Assembly (NCBI GenBank): GCA_903958285.1
Contig: CAJBSR010000465.1
Span: 1-20,446 of the forward strand
Reading direction: 5' to 3'
Source: an uncultured Sphingomonadales bacterium
GTDB lineage: Bacteria; Pseudomonadota; Alphaproteobacteria; Sphingomonadales; Sphingomonadaceae
DNA length: 20,446 nt
Positions 8,188 through 15,298 of the stretch are shown here, in pieces (within the stretch, counting starts at the first letter, position 1; every line of letters begins with the position of its first letter). The translations under genes and the position numbers were made by a program. Under the pieces are notes generated by a model that had not been told where the DNA came from, did no database searches, and saw only the letters and a program-made list of their open reading frames with translations.

Positions 8188-9387
8188 TTAGGGTAGGCGG
8201 CCATTTGCCAATATGGCGGGCAGACGTTCTTTAAAGGCAAAATAGCCTTTGTTGGCAAAAGGCCAGAACTGGCTGTCCCAAGCCCGCCGCACTTGCCGCA
8301 GATGCAGACCCTGTTCGGCAAGCGCAGGGCCAAGGCGGGCCAAGGCATCCGCGACGGGGCCGACAGGAGCGGTGGCTGTCACGATCGTTTTTACGCGGGC
8401 AGCCCGGGCAGCGGCGGCCAACGCATCGACATCCAGCTTCTCCAGAATATCTACCTTACATTTGTACTGCGACGCCACCCGGGATGCGGTGTCGGCGGTC
8501 GCAGCTTTGGCAAAGCGCCGGGCGGCATCCCCCCATAGCAGATCCGGGTCCGCCAGAACGGTGGCGGCCTTGAGGACGCAACTTGTCGGGAAAACCGTCT
8601 CCGGGTTCAGATCTTCATGGGTGATGAGCAGGAGCGCCGGTGTCTCGGCATCATATGGCGACAGCTCCGGCAGGGGCGCTGCAGCCTCAACCGCCGGTTC
8701 GGTCAGCGCGATGGCCTCTTTGGCCAACCCCTTGGGCTTGAACCGGCCATTGGTGAACCGGGTGATGTTGTCCGCCGTTGCCAGATAGGTTTTGCCCACT
8801 GTCTGCAACCCGGCCACCCAGCGCCAGGACAAGGTGTTGCTGGCGGCATCGGCATCGACCAGATGGCGCAGGAAAAAGTCTGCGCCGAGCGCCCAGGGCA
8901 GGCGGAGCGTGAAAATCCAGATCGAGGCGAACCACATCCGCGCATGGTTGTGGAGATAGCCTGTCTCCACCAGTTCACGGGCCCAATCATCAAATCCGTC
9001 GATCCCGGTCGCGCCGCTTTCGGCGGCGGCAATCGCAGCGGCGTCTGCAAAGGTCTCGCGCTGCCGGTCCCGTTCTTCAACAAAGCGCGACCAGACGGCC
9101 GGCCGCATTTCCAGCCAGCCTTTCCAATAGGTGCGCCAGAACACCTCTTGCAGAAACTTCTCTGCCGCATCGCTGTGATGGCGCGCCATGACGCCGGCGA
9201 CAATGTCGCGCTCGGTGACCAGTCGGTGCCGCACATAAGGAGACAGGCGGGAAACGGCGCCGGGATGGTCGGGCCCATGGTCCATATTCCGGCCGGAGGC
9301 ATAGGCACTTCCGGCATGCGGCAGAAACTCCGCAAGCCGGGCCAAGCCATCACGGCGGGTCGCGGCAAAGGTGGACGGAATAATCAT
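8188..9387 (-). CDS. Photolyase/cryptochrome-like FAD protein with apparently swapped domains
   Basis: A 399-residue flavoprotein of the photolyase/cryptochrome superfamily, which binds FAD for light-driven DNA repair or signalling. Unlike ordinary photolyases it begins directly with the helical FAD-binding domain: ATRRDGLARLAEFLP and SRLSPYVRHRLVTERD (residues 46-61), EVFWRTYWKGWL, then YLHNHARMWFAS, DADAASNTLSWRWVAG and a GKTY/NI segment to about residue 222. From about 245 onward the C terminus resembles the alpha/beta antenna domain that is normally N-terminal: a beta strand LLLITHEDL, later VKTIVTATAPVGPVADAL, LAEQGLHLRQV and NKGYFAFKERLP. Start is ATG 9387. An in-frame TTG at 9465 adds 26 residues that match nothing. 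Repair versus signalling function cannot be decided. Confidence 0.82.
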   Translation of the reverse strand: MIIPSTFAATRRDGLARLAEFLPHAGSAYASGRNMDHGPDHPGAVSRLSPYVRHRLVTERDIVAGVMARHHSDAAEKFLQEVFWRTYWKGWLEMRPAVWSRFVEERDRQRETFADAAAIAAAESGATGIDGFDDWARELVETGYLHNHARMWFASIWIFTLRLPWALGADFFLRHLVDADAASNTLSWRWVAGLQTVGKTYLATADNITRFTNGRFKPKGLAKEAIALTEPAVEAAAPLPELSPYDAETPALLLITHEDLNPETVFPTSCVLKAATVLADPDLLWGDAARRFAKAATADTASRVASQYKCKVDILEKLDVDALAAAARAARVKTIVTATAPVGPVADALARLGPALAEQGLHLRQVRRAWDSQFWPFANKGYFAFKERLPAILANGRLP

Positions 9388-9689
9388 GAGTGCTGGGCTA
9401 CTTTCTAGAAGTGGGCAAGGTGCCGCAAAAAACAAAGCAGCGCTGAAATCGAGTTGGCTTTTCAACCCGTTGTTTGTCCGTCCCTATCCCAACTGCACGG
9501 GCAGCACAATTGAACCGATGGTTCCCAGATCGTCCCTAAGCCCCTCGCTAAGGTCCAAACAAAGGGCTGCAGCCATATCGCTTCTGTTCAACCCGCAGTC
9601 TGTTCCAAACCATAGGCCATGCCAATTTTGACAGTCGCAAATCCATATCATTGGCATAGGTTGCTTGGCATAAAGAGAGGATTGGACCG
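9388..9689. promoter_or_regulatory. 302-bp divergent intergenic region before the catabolic cluster
   Basis: This gap lies between the divergent photolyase-like and molybdopterin oxidoreductase genes. It holds no convincing gene; the short open frames crossing it have no recognisable motif or good start. Its right end (9619-9672) carries repeats described separately. A quasi-palindrome around TTCTAGAA (9403-9410) sits just upstream of the photolyase-like ATG. Confidence 0.5.
9619..9672 (+). promoter_or_regulatory. Candidate operator/promoter: ATGCCAAT inverted repeat with extra TTGGCATA copy
   Basis: ATGCCAAT at 9619-9626 is a perfect inverted match to ATTGGCAT at 9650-9657, 23 bp apart. The word TTGGCATA recurs as a direct repeat at 9651-9658 and 9665-9672. 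A consensus -35 hexamer TTGACA (9628-9633) lies between the arms, though no good -10 follows. The block ends 17 bp before the ATG of the molybdopterin oxidoreductase. The arrangement suits repressor binding across a promoter; this is inference. Confidence 0.4.
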
Positions 9690-11816
9690 ATGGCGCGCAC
9701 GACGCACAAGACATTCTGCCGTTTTTGTCATGCCAATTGCGCGATGCTCGCCGATGTCGAGGATGGCCGCGTGACGGCAGTGCGTGGAGATCCTGATGAT
9801 CCGGTGTTCGGCGGCTATACCTGCATCAAGGGGCGCCAACTCGTCGAGGCCCATTATGCACCTGAACGGTTGCTATCCTGCCAGAAGCGGCTGGCCGATG
9901 GATCATGGACTTCGCTTGGCAGCGAGGCCGCGCTCGACGAGATCGCCGACAGGCTGCGCGCGATCATCGATGAACATGGCCCGCATGCTGTTGCGATCAA
10001 CGCCGGGTCTTATGCCTTTCAGAACAGCGCCGGTGTGGCGACCGCAACCGCCTTTGCGCAGGGGTTGGGCACACGCAACATGTATACCAGCGTCACGCTG
10101 GATCAACCGGCCAAGGTCTACACCACGATGCGCTACGGCTATTGGGAAGCCGGGATGCACAGTTTCGATACAGCCGATGTCTGCTTCATGATCGGCAACA
10201 ATCCGATCGTTTCGCATTATGCCCCGCCGGGATCGCTGCCGCCCTTTTCCCCCTCGCGGCGCCTGCGGGACGCCAAGGCGCGCGGGCTCAAGCTGATCGT
10301 CGCCGATCCGCGTGAAAGTGATGTGGCACGTCTGGCCGATGTCTATCTGCCCGTTCTGCCGGGCACCGATTCAGCGATGCTGGCCGGTATGCTCAATGTC
10401 ATCATCAACGAAGCGCTCTATGATCAGAATTTCGTGGGGGCCCATGTTGATGGCTTTGAAGACCTTAAGGAAGCTGTCGCTGCCTTCCCGCCCGATGTCG
10501 CGGCACGCAAATCTGGCGTTGAACCCGATCAGCTGGTGAAGGCCGCACGGATGTTCGCCGGCGCACAGCGCGGGATTGCAGCGGCGGGCACGGGTTCCGA
10601 AATGTCAGGCGAAGGGACGTTGGTCGCTTATCTGATCAGCGCGCTCAACATCATTTGCGCGCGCTTCTGTCAGGAGGGAGAACTCTCGTCGATCCCGCGC
10701 GTCTTCACAGCGGTCAGCCCGCGTCGGGCGCAGGTTGGCGCCCCCGTTGCGCTGTTTGGTGAAGGCTTTCCCAAAGCGCGCTTCCGCGGCTTGACCCATC
10801 TGGGTACCGAAATGCCGTGCAATGTGCTCGCCGATGAAATCCTCACACCGGGTGAGGGGCAAATCAGGGCGCTCATCAATATCGGTGGCAATCCGATCGT
10901 TGCATTTCCCGATCAGGACAAGATTGCCGCCGCGCTCGACTCGCTTGAACTGCTTGTCAGCATTGATGTGATGATGGCGCAAACCGCGAAGCGATCACAC
11001 TACGTCCTCGCCCCGAAAATGTGCCTTGAACGCGATGACATCAGCAACCTTTCGGAATGGTGGTATGAGGTGCCTTATGCCCGCTATACCAAGGCAGTGG
11101 TCGACGCGCCCGACGGCCTTATGGACGAATATGAAATGCTCTGGGGTCTCGCCAAGCGTCTGGGCTTCGCTCTGCCACTGGCGGGCGGACCTTGCCCGAC
11201 AGATCAGTTGCCCGACAAGGCGCGCTATCTTGATCTGATGACGGCCGGCTGTCTGATCGCGCCGAGCAAGGTGCGCGACGACAGCATCGACGGTGCCGCT
11301 GTCATCTATACGGATATGCATCCCAAAGTGGAGGCGCCAGATCCCTCGGTCGCCGGGCGGTTTAATCTCGCTGCCGGGGATATGCCGACTATGCTTCTCC
11401 GGTCAGCAGATCGTGCTGCCAGCCGCGAGGGCTATTCGTTTTTGCTGGTTACGCGACGGACGCGGTCGCGCTTCAATTCGACCGGCGGCCATCTGCCCGC
11501 ACTGAAGGCCAAACGGACGACCAATCCGGCGCACCTTCATCCTGATGATCTCGCCCGGCTGGGCATCAGCGAGGGGGATCTGGTGCGTATTGAGTCTGCC
11601 GCCGGCACAATTGTCAGTGTCGCCGAAGCCTCGTCTGCCGTGCGTCCGGGTATCGTATCAATTGCGCATGCTTATGGCGATGTCGGCTCAGGCCCAGACA
11701 GCGTGCGCGCGCAGGGTGTGTCGACCAACCGGCTGGTGCGTGAAACACATGACTATGATCCGATTACCGGCCAAAGCCTTCAAAGCGCGATACCCGTTAA
11801 CATCGCGCGCCACTAA
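9690..11816 (+). CDS. Single-subunit molybdopterin-dependent oxidoreductase with N-terminal [4Fe-4S] site
   Basis: A 708-residue cytosolic enzyme of the DMSO-reductase/formate-dehydrogenase superfamily (bis-MGD molybdenum cofactor). Seen: an N-terminal iron-sulfur motif Cys10-x2-Cys13-x3-Cys17-x27-Cys45, the MGD-binding core (VCFMIGNNPIVSHY, LKLIVADPRESDVARLAD, LPGTDSAMLAGM, INIGGNPIVAFPD), and the C-terminal molydopterin-binding domain (RSRFNSTGG, LHPDDLARLGISEGDLVRIES, AHAYGD). No Tat signal is present. Where related enzymes have the Cys, Ser or Sec molybdenum ligand, this protein reads LDQPAKVYTTMRYG (137-150). No electron-transfer subunit gene is adjacent. AGAGG lies about nine bases before the ATG. 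It heads the catabolic cluster, 22 bp before the MDR reductase. The reaction is unknown. Confidence 0.9.
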   Translation: MARTTHKTFCRFCHANCAMLADVEDGRVTAVRGDPDDPVFGGYTCIKGRQLVEAHYAPERLLSCQKRLADGSWTSLGSEAALDEIADRLRAIIDEHGPHAVAINAGSYAFQNSAGVATATAFAQGLGTRNMYTSVTLDQPAKVYTTMRYGYWEAGMHSFDTADVCFMIGNNPIVSHYAPPGSLPPFSPSRRLRDAKARGLKLIVADPRESDVARLADVYLPVLPGTDSAMLAGMLNVIINEALYDQNFVGAHVDGFEDLKEAVAAFPPDVAARKSGVEPDQLVKAARMFAGAQRGIAAAGTGSEMSGEGTLVAYLISALNIICARFCQEGELSSIPRVFTAVSPRRAQVGAPVALFGEGFPKARFRGLTHLGTEMPCNVLADEILTPGEGQIRALINIGGNPIVAFPDQDKIAAALDSLELLVSIDVMMAQTAKRSHYVLAPKMCLERDDISNLSEWWYEVPYARYTKAVVDAPDGLMDEYEMLWGLAKRLGFALPLAGGPCPTDQLPDKARYLDLMTAGCLIAPSKVRDDSIDGAAVIYTDMHPKVEAPDPSVAGRFNLAAGDMPTMLLRSADRAASREGYSFLLVTRRTRSRFNSTGGHLPALKAKRTTNPAHLHPDDLARLGISEGDLVRIESAAGTIVSVAEASSAVRPGIVSIAHAYGDVGSGPDSVRAQGVSTNRLVRETHDYDPITGQSLQSAIPVNIARH

Positions 11817-11838
11817 CGCCATTCAAAGGAGTGCCCCC

Positions 11839-12858
11839 ATGTCCGTCAACCGTCGATTCATTCTCCAGCGCCGCCCGAACGGCATGCCGGTCGCGGAGGA
11901 TTTTGAACTGATCAGCGAAGCGCTGCCCGAGCTTGCGGACGGCCAATTCTTGATCCGCAACCATTATGCCTCGCTGGATCCGGCGATGCGCGGTTGGATG
12001 GACGATGCGCCGAGCTATATGCCGCCGATCCCGCTGGGTGATCCGGTGCGCGCCTCGACAGTGGGCGAGGTGGTCGCCAGCAAAACGCCTGATTTTCCGG
12101 TTGGCCAATGGGTGTCCGGTCTCAACGCGATTGAGGAATATTCGATCAGCATGGCGGGCGGCTTTTCCGCGCCGATCGATCCCTCGATCGTTCCCTCGCC
12201 AACCAATTTCCTTTCGGTTCTCGGTGCCGTCGGGATGACGGCTTATTTCGGCTATCGCGAAGTGTGTAAACCGCAGGCGGGCGATGTCGTGCTGGTCACA
12301 GGTGCGGCCGGCGCCGTCGGGTCACTCGTTGGGCAGATCGCACGGCTGATGGGCGCGTCGAAGGTCATCGGCATTGCCGGTGGGCCTGAGAAGTGCCGGC
12401 GCCTGACTGACCGTTATGGCTTTGATACGGCCATCGACTATCGCGGCAAGTCCGTTGATCAGCTCAGTGCCGAAATCGCCGCTGCCGCCCCACAAGGCGT
12501 CAATATCATCTTTGAAAATGTCGGCGGCGACATTCTGGACGCTGGACTCAACAATCTCGCTATGTATGCGCGCATCGGCCTGTGCGGCCTGATCAGCGAG
12601 TATAACAATAGCGGCGAAAAAACCGGCGCGCGCAATGTCTGGCAATTGATCGTCAAGCGGGCGACGATGCAAGGGCTGCTGGTCGCCGACTATATCCCGC
12701 AATTTGGAGAAGGCATCGCCGCGATGGCTGGCTGGTTGCGCGACGGCAAACTTGTGTTTGACGAACATATCGATGACGGCATCGACAATGCCCTGCCTGC
12801 CTTTCTGCGTCTGTTCAGTGGCAGCAATGACGGCAAAATGGTCCTCAAGCTGGCCTGA
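11839..12858 (+). CDS. Zinc-independent MDR-family NADP-dependent oxidoreductase (CurA/leukotriene reductase-like)
   Basis: A 339-residue medium-chain reductase/dehydrogenase of the branch that includes NADPH-dependent 2-alkenal, prostaglandin and curcumin reductases, which reduce the C=C bond of alpha,beta-unsaturated carbonyl compounds. Seen: the N-terminal RRFILQRRPNGMPVAEDFEL, DPAMRGWMDD (family hallmark of this branch), VLGAVGMTAYFG, the dinucleotide-binding TGAAGAVGS (about residues 154-162), and FENVGGDILDAGL. No zinc-ligand Cys cluster is present. Start ATG 11839 has AAAGGAG eight bases upstream; the open frame extends further upstream but inside the preceding gene. Likely role: reduction of an enone or enal intermediate of the cluster pathway. 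Confidence 0.88.
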   Translation: MSVNRRFILQRRPNGMPVAEDFELISEALPELADGQFLIRNHYASLDPAMRGWMDDAPSYMPPIPLGDPVRASTVGEVVASKTPDFPVGQWVSGLNAIEEYSISMAGGFSAPIDPSIVPSPTNFLSVLGAVGMTAYFGYREVCKPQAGDVVLVTGAAGAVGSLVGQIARLMGASKVIGIAGGPEKCRRLTDRYGFDTAIDYRGKSVDQLSAEIAAAAPQGVNIIFENVGGDILDAGLNNLAMYARIGLCGLISEYNNSGEKTGARNVWQLIVKRATMQGLLVADYIPQFGEGIAAMAGWLRDGKLVFDEHIDDGIDNALPAFLRLFSGSNDGKMVLKLA

Positions 12859-12872
12859 TGCGGAGATAAGGC

Positions 12873-13238
12873 ATGACCGCGCTCGCCATTGTTGAGGCCT
12901 TTATCGCGGCTTGGAACCGCAATGACCTGGACGCGGTTTATGCGATGATGGCGCCTGATATCATTTGGGACAACATCCCCATGGGGCCAGTCACCGGGAT
13001 TGCCGGATGCCAAGCGCTGATGACGCAATTCCCGCCGATGGAGGGCATCGACTTTGTCACGCATCACATCATGGCCAACGGCAATGTGGTGATGACGGAG
13101 CGGACGGATAAATTCCTTGTCGGGGGGCGCTGGCGCTCAATCCGGTTAATGGGCATTTTTGAAGTCAATGCGGCAGGCCAGATCCAGCACTGGCGCGACT
13201 ATTTTGACATGGTCGAGTTTCAAAGGGAGTTTGCCTGA
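12873..13238 (+). CDS. Limonene-1,2-epoxide hydrolase-like (NTF2-fold) protein
   Basis: A 121-residue protein of the NTF2-like fold, closest by motif to the limonene-1,2-epoxide hydrolase family, which opens epoxides directly with water. Seen: WNRNDLDAVYAMMAPD, DNIPMGPVTG (residues 33-42), HHIMANGNVVMTERTD (64-79) and WRDYFD (107-112). The Asp-Arg-Asp triad of characterised members appears to be kept as Arg77, Asp79 and Asp109, and Asn34 matches the water-binding Asn. The Tyr that helps hold the water seems to be Trp32 here. GGAG precedes the ATG by seven bases. It lies 14 bp after the MDR gene and its TGA overlaps the next ATG as TGATG. It could be a true epoxide hydrolase for a P450 or other epoxide product, or an isomerase/binding protein. 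Confidence 0.8.
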   Translation: MTALAIVEAFIAAWNRNDLDAVYAMMAPDIIWDNIPMGPVTGIAGCQALMTQFPPMEGIDFVTHHIMANGNVVMTERTDKFLVGGRWRSIRLMGIFEVNAAGQIQHWRDYFDMVEFQREFA

Positions 13239-13969
13239 TGACAATCGCAAGGGGACGTGATCTGCGGGGCCGCAAGGCGGTGGTGACCGGAGCCGCATCG
13301 GGCATTGGCGCGGCAGCCGTTGCCCGACTGCTTGAAGAGGGGTGTGAGGTGCTCGCTGTAGACCTAGCAGCGGCGGGGCTTGGCGGGACGCACAATCTGG
13401 CGATCGATGTGAGCGAAGCTCAGTCGATCGCTGCTGAAGCATCGGCAAAGCTAGGCGGATGCGATATCCTGATCAACAACGCGGGCGTCTGTCCGGCCAG
13501 CGCGTTTGAGGACATGGCGCAGGCGCAGTGGGATCAGGCCTTCGGTGTCAATGTTACGGCCGTGATGGAACTCACCCGTGCGTTGCTCCCGATGCTCAAA
13601 GCATCGCGGGCCGGACGGGTGATCAACACCGGCTCCATCCTCTCGCGATATGGCGATGCCGGGCTGGTTGCCTATAGCAGTTCTAAACATGCCGTGCTCG
13701 GTCTGTCCCGCGCCCTTGCAATGGAACTTGGCCCGCACGGAATCACTGTTAACTGTGTCCAGCCGGGCGCGATTGAAACGGGCATGACCAAGCCCATGTT
13801 TGTCGAACGACCTGATTCCAAGACCTATTATGAAGGCCGCTCGGCGCTTGGCCGGATTGGCCAACCCGAAGATATTGCCGATGTCATGGTTTTCCTCGCA
13901 ACGGATGATGCGCGCTTCCTCACAGGGCAGGGGATCATGGTCGATGGTGGCGTGATGGTTCATTCATAA
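13238..13969 (+). CDS. SDR family NAD(P)-dependent oxidoreductase
   Basis: A 243-residue classical short-chain dehydrogenase/reductase, cytosolic, probably oxidising a secondary alcohol or reducing a ketone of the cluster substrate. Seen: the Rossmann motif TGAASGIG (residues 17-24), an acidic AVDLA after the second strand suggesting NAD(H) preference, NNAG, the catalytic set Ser133, Tyr146 and Lys150 (YSSSK), VQPGAIETGM, and the C-terminal FLTGQGIMVDGG. Length is typical. The start overlaps the preceding stop (TGATG), so translation is coupled to the epoxide-hydrolase-like gene. The 90-bp gap downstream suggests a break in the transcription unit, or an internal promoter, before the P450. Confidence 0.92.
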   Translation: MTIARGRDLRGRKAVVTGAASGIGAAAVARLLEEGCEVLAVDLAAAGLGGTHNLAIDVSEAQSIAAEASAKLGGCDILINNAGVCPASAFEDMAQAQWDQAFGVNVTAVMELTRALLPMLKASRAGRVINTGSILSRYGDAGLVAYSSSKHAVLGLSRALAMELGPHGITVNCVQPGAIETGMTKPMFVERPDSKTYYEGRSALGRIGQPEDIADVMVFLATDDARFLTGQGIMVDGGVMVHS

Positions 13970-14059
13970 GGTTATTTGCCAAATGATGGCGCAGACTAGC
14001 AAAATCGCGCGTTACATCGCCGCACCAAATCATGGCAGGGATGGTGAGAGGAGAGTTGC
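13970..14059 (+). promoter_or_regulatory. Intergenic region with paired CCAAAT-ATGGC repeats before the P450 gene
   Basis: The only gap of note inside the catabolic cluster. CCAAATGATGGC (13979-13990) and CCAAATCATGGC (14025-14036) differ at one base and lie 46 bp apart, as direct repeats. A strong ribosome-binding site (GAGAGGAGAG) follows just before the ATG at 14060. A similar but less exact string, CCAAACCATAGGC, occurs at 9605-9617 before the first gene of the cluster. A regulator site is plausible; I see no clear -35/-10 pair. Confidence 0.4.
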
Positions 14060-15298
14060 ATGAACGCGATAAGTTCACCGCCCAGTTTTACGGACCCTGA
14101 AGTGATGCAGGATCCATTTGCCGCCTATCAGTGGGCCTTGGCCAATGCGCCGGTGTTTCAAGACCCCGGGCTCGGCACGAAAATCGTGATGAGCTATGAT
14201 CTGTGCGCCGAAGCCACGGGCCGTGTTGAAGAGTTTTCGAATGACTTTAACAGCGCCATTGCCGGTGCCATGGCAGAGGACCCCGAGATCAAGGCCGTTC
14301 TCGATCAGGGTTGGCCGCAGATGGACACGCTGCTGACCGCTGACCCGCCCGTTCACACGCGGTTCCGCAAACTCGTAAATCTTGCCTTCTCAATGCCCCG
14401 GGTCAACGCGCTTGAAGACGGCATCCGCGCGAAGGTGAACGCGCTGATCGATGCCTTTATCGACAAGGGTGAATGCGAATTTGTTGGCGATTTCGCTGTG
14501 GGCCTGCCCGTTCAGATCATTTGCGAACAGCTTGGCTTTTCGCTGGCAGAACAGGCCGACGTCAAACGCTGGTCCGATGCCTTTGCCGATCGGCTTGGCC
14601 ATATGATCTCAAAAGAGCGGGAACTCGAATGTGCTCGCGAGGTTGTTGAATTCCAGCATGCTTTGAAGGCGAAGATCGACGCGCGGCGTGTGACACCGAC
14701 AGATGATCTGTTGTCAGACATTGTGAACGCGCGCCTCGCCGGTGAACGGCCTCTGGACGATGCCGAAATTCTGTCCGTCGCCCAGCAGTTGATGGTGGCA
14801 GGAAATGAAACCACCACCCACTCGCTCGCCGGTGGAATTGTGCATCTGGCGCAAAACCCGGAGGTTCAGGCGCTCGTGCGCGCGCGGCCGGAAGTTATCC
14901 CGAACATGATCGAGGAAATTCTGCGGCTCGATACGCCGACGGCGGGCATGTGGCGCGTGGTCAAGGCTGATTGCACGCTGGGCGGTCATGAATTCAAGGC
15001 CGGCGAAATGATCATGCTGCGCTACGCCGCCGCCAATCGGGATCCGGCACGCTTTCCTGACCCTGACCGCTTTGATCCTGAACGCAGCAATGCCCGCACT
15101 CACATCGCTTTCGGGAAAGGCATTCACATGTGCGTCGGCAACATGCTCAGCCGCAAGGAAATGACGGTGGCTTTCCAGCAATTGCTGGCCCGGCTTGATG
15201 ATATTCGGATTGCCGAAGGAGCTGAACTCAAAGTGGCCCCTAGCATCATGCTGCGTGGGCTGATCGAAGTGCCGATCAGGTTCGGCAAGCGCGCATGA
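14060..15298 (+). CDS. Cytochrome P450
   Basis: A 412-residue soluble bacterial cytochrome P450, a haem monooxygenase that needs ferredoxin and ferredoxin reductase. Neither partner is in the window. Seen: DPPVHTRFRKLVNLAFS (helix C region), the I-helix oxygen-activation motif AGNETTTH (residues 247-254), the K-helix ExxR as EEILR (Glu286, Arg289), and the haem loop FGKGIHMCVGNML with the axial ligand Cys358. There is no membrane anchor. The layout and AGNETTTH motif resemble bacterial P450s acting on terpenoids, steroids or fatty acids. A strong Shine-Dalgarno sequence precedes ATG 14060. Its stop overlaps the next start as ATGA. It appears to open the second, very compact block of the cluster. 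Confidence 0.94.
   Translation: MNAISSPPSFTDPEVMQDPFAAYQWALANAPVFQDPGLGTKIVMSYDLCAEATGRVEEFSNDFNSAIAGAMAEDPEIKAVLDQGWPQMDTLLTADPPVHTRFRKLVNLAFSMPRVNALEDGIRAKVNALIDAFIDKGECEFVGDFAVGLPVQIICEQLGFSLAEQADVKRWSDAFADRLGHMISKERELECAREVVEFQHALKAKIDARRVTPTDDLLSDIVNARLAGERPLDDAEILSVAQQLMVAGNETTTHSLAGGIVHLAQNPEVQALVRARPEVIPNMIEEILRLDTPTAGMWRVVKADCTLGGHEFKAGEMIMLRYAAANRDPARFPDPDRFDPERSNARTHIAFGKGIHMCVGNMLSRKEMTVAFQQLLARLDDIRIAEGAELKVAPSIMLRGLIEVPIRFGKRA

Noticed and set aside
8130..8348. Minus-strand open frame with CxCxxC and CPKC pairs, resembling a small zinc-ribbon protein
   Set aside because: It lies mostly in another frame of the photolyase-like gene, has no good ribosome-binding site, and the Cys pairs do not match a family I know.
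9388..9465. TTG start extending the photolyase-like protein by 26 residues
   Set aside because: The extension matches no part of the antenna domain and the FAD domain aligns from the ATG at 9387.
9371..9714. Short open frames on both strands crossing the 302-bp gap
   Set aside because: No recognisable motif, unusual composition relative to real genes here, and overlap with the likely regulatory region.
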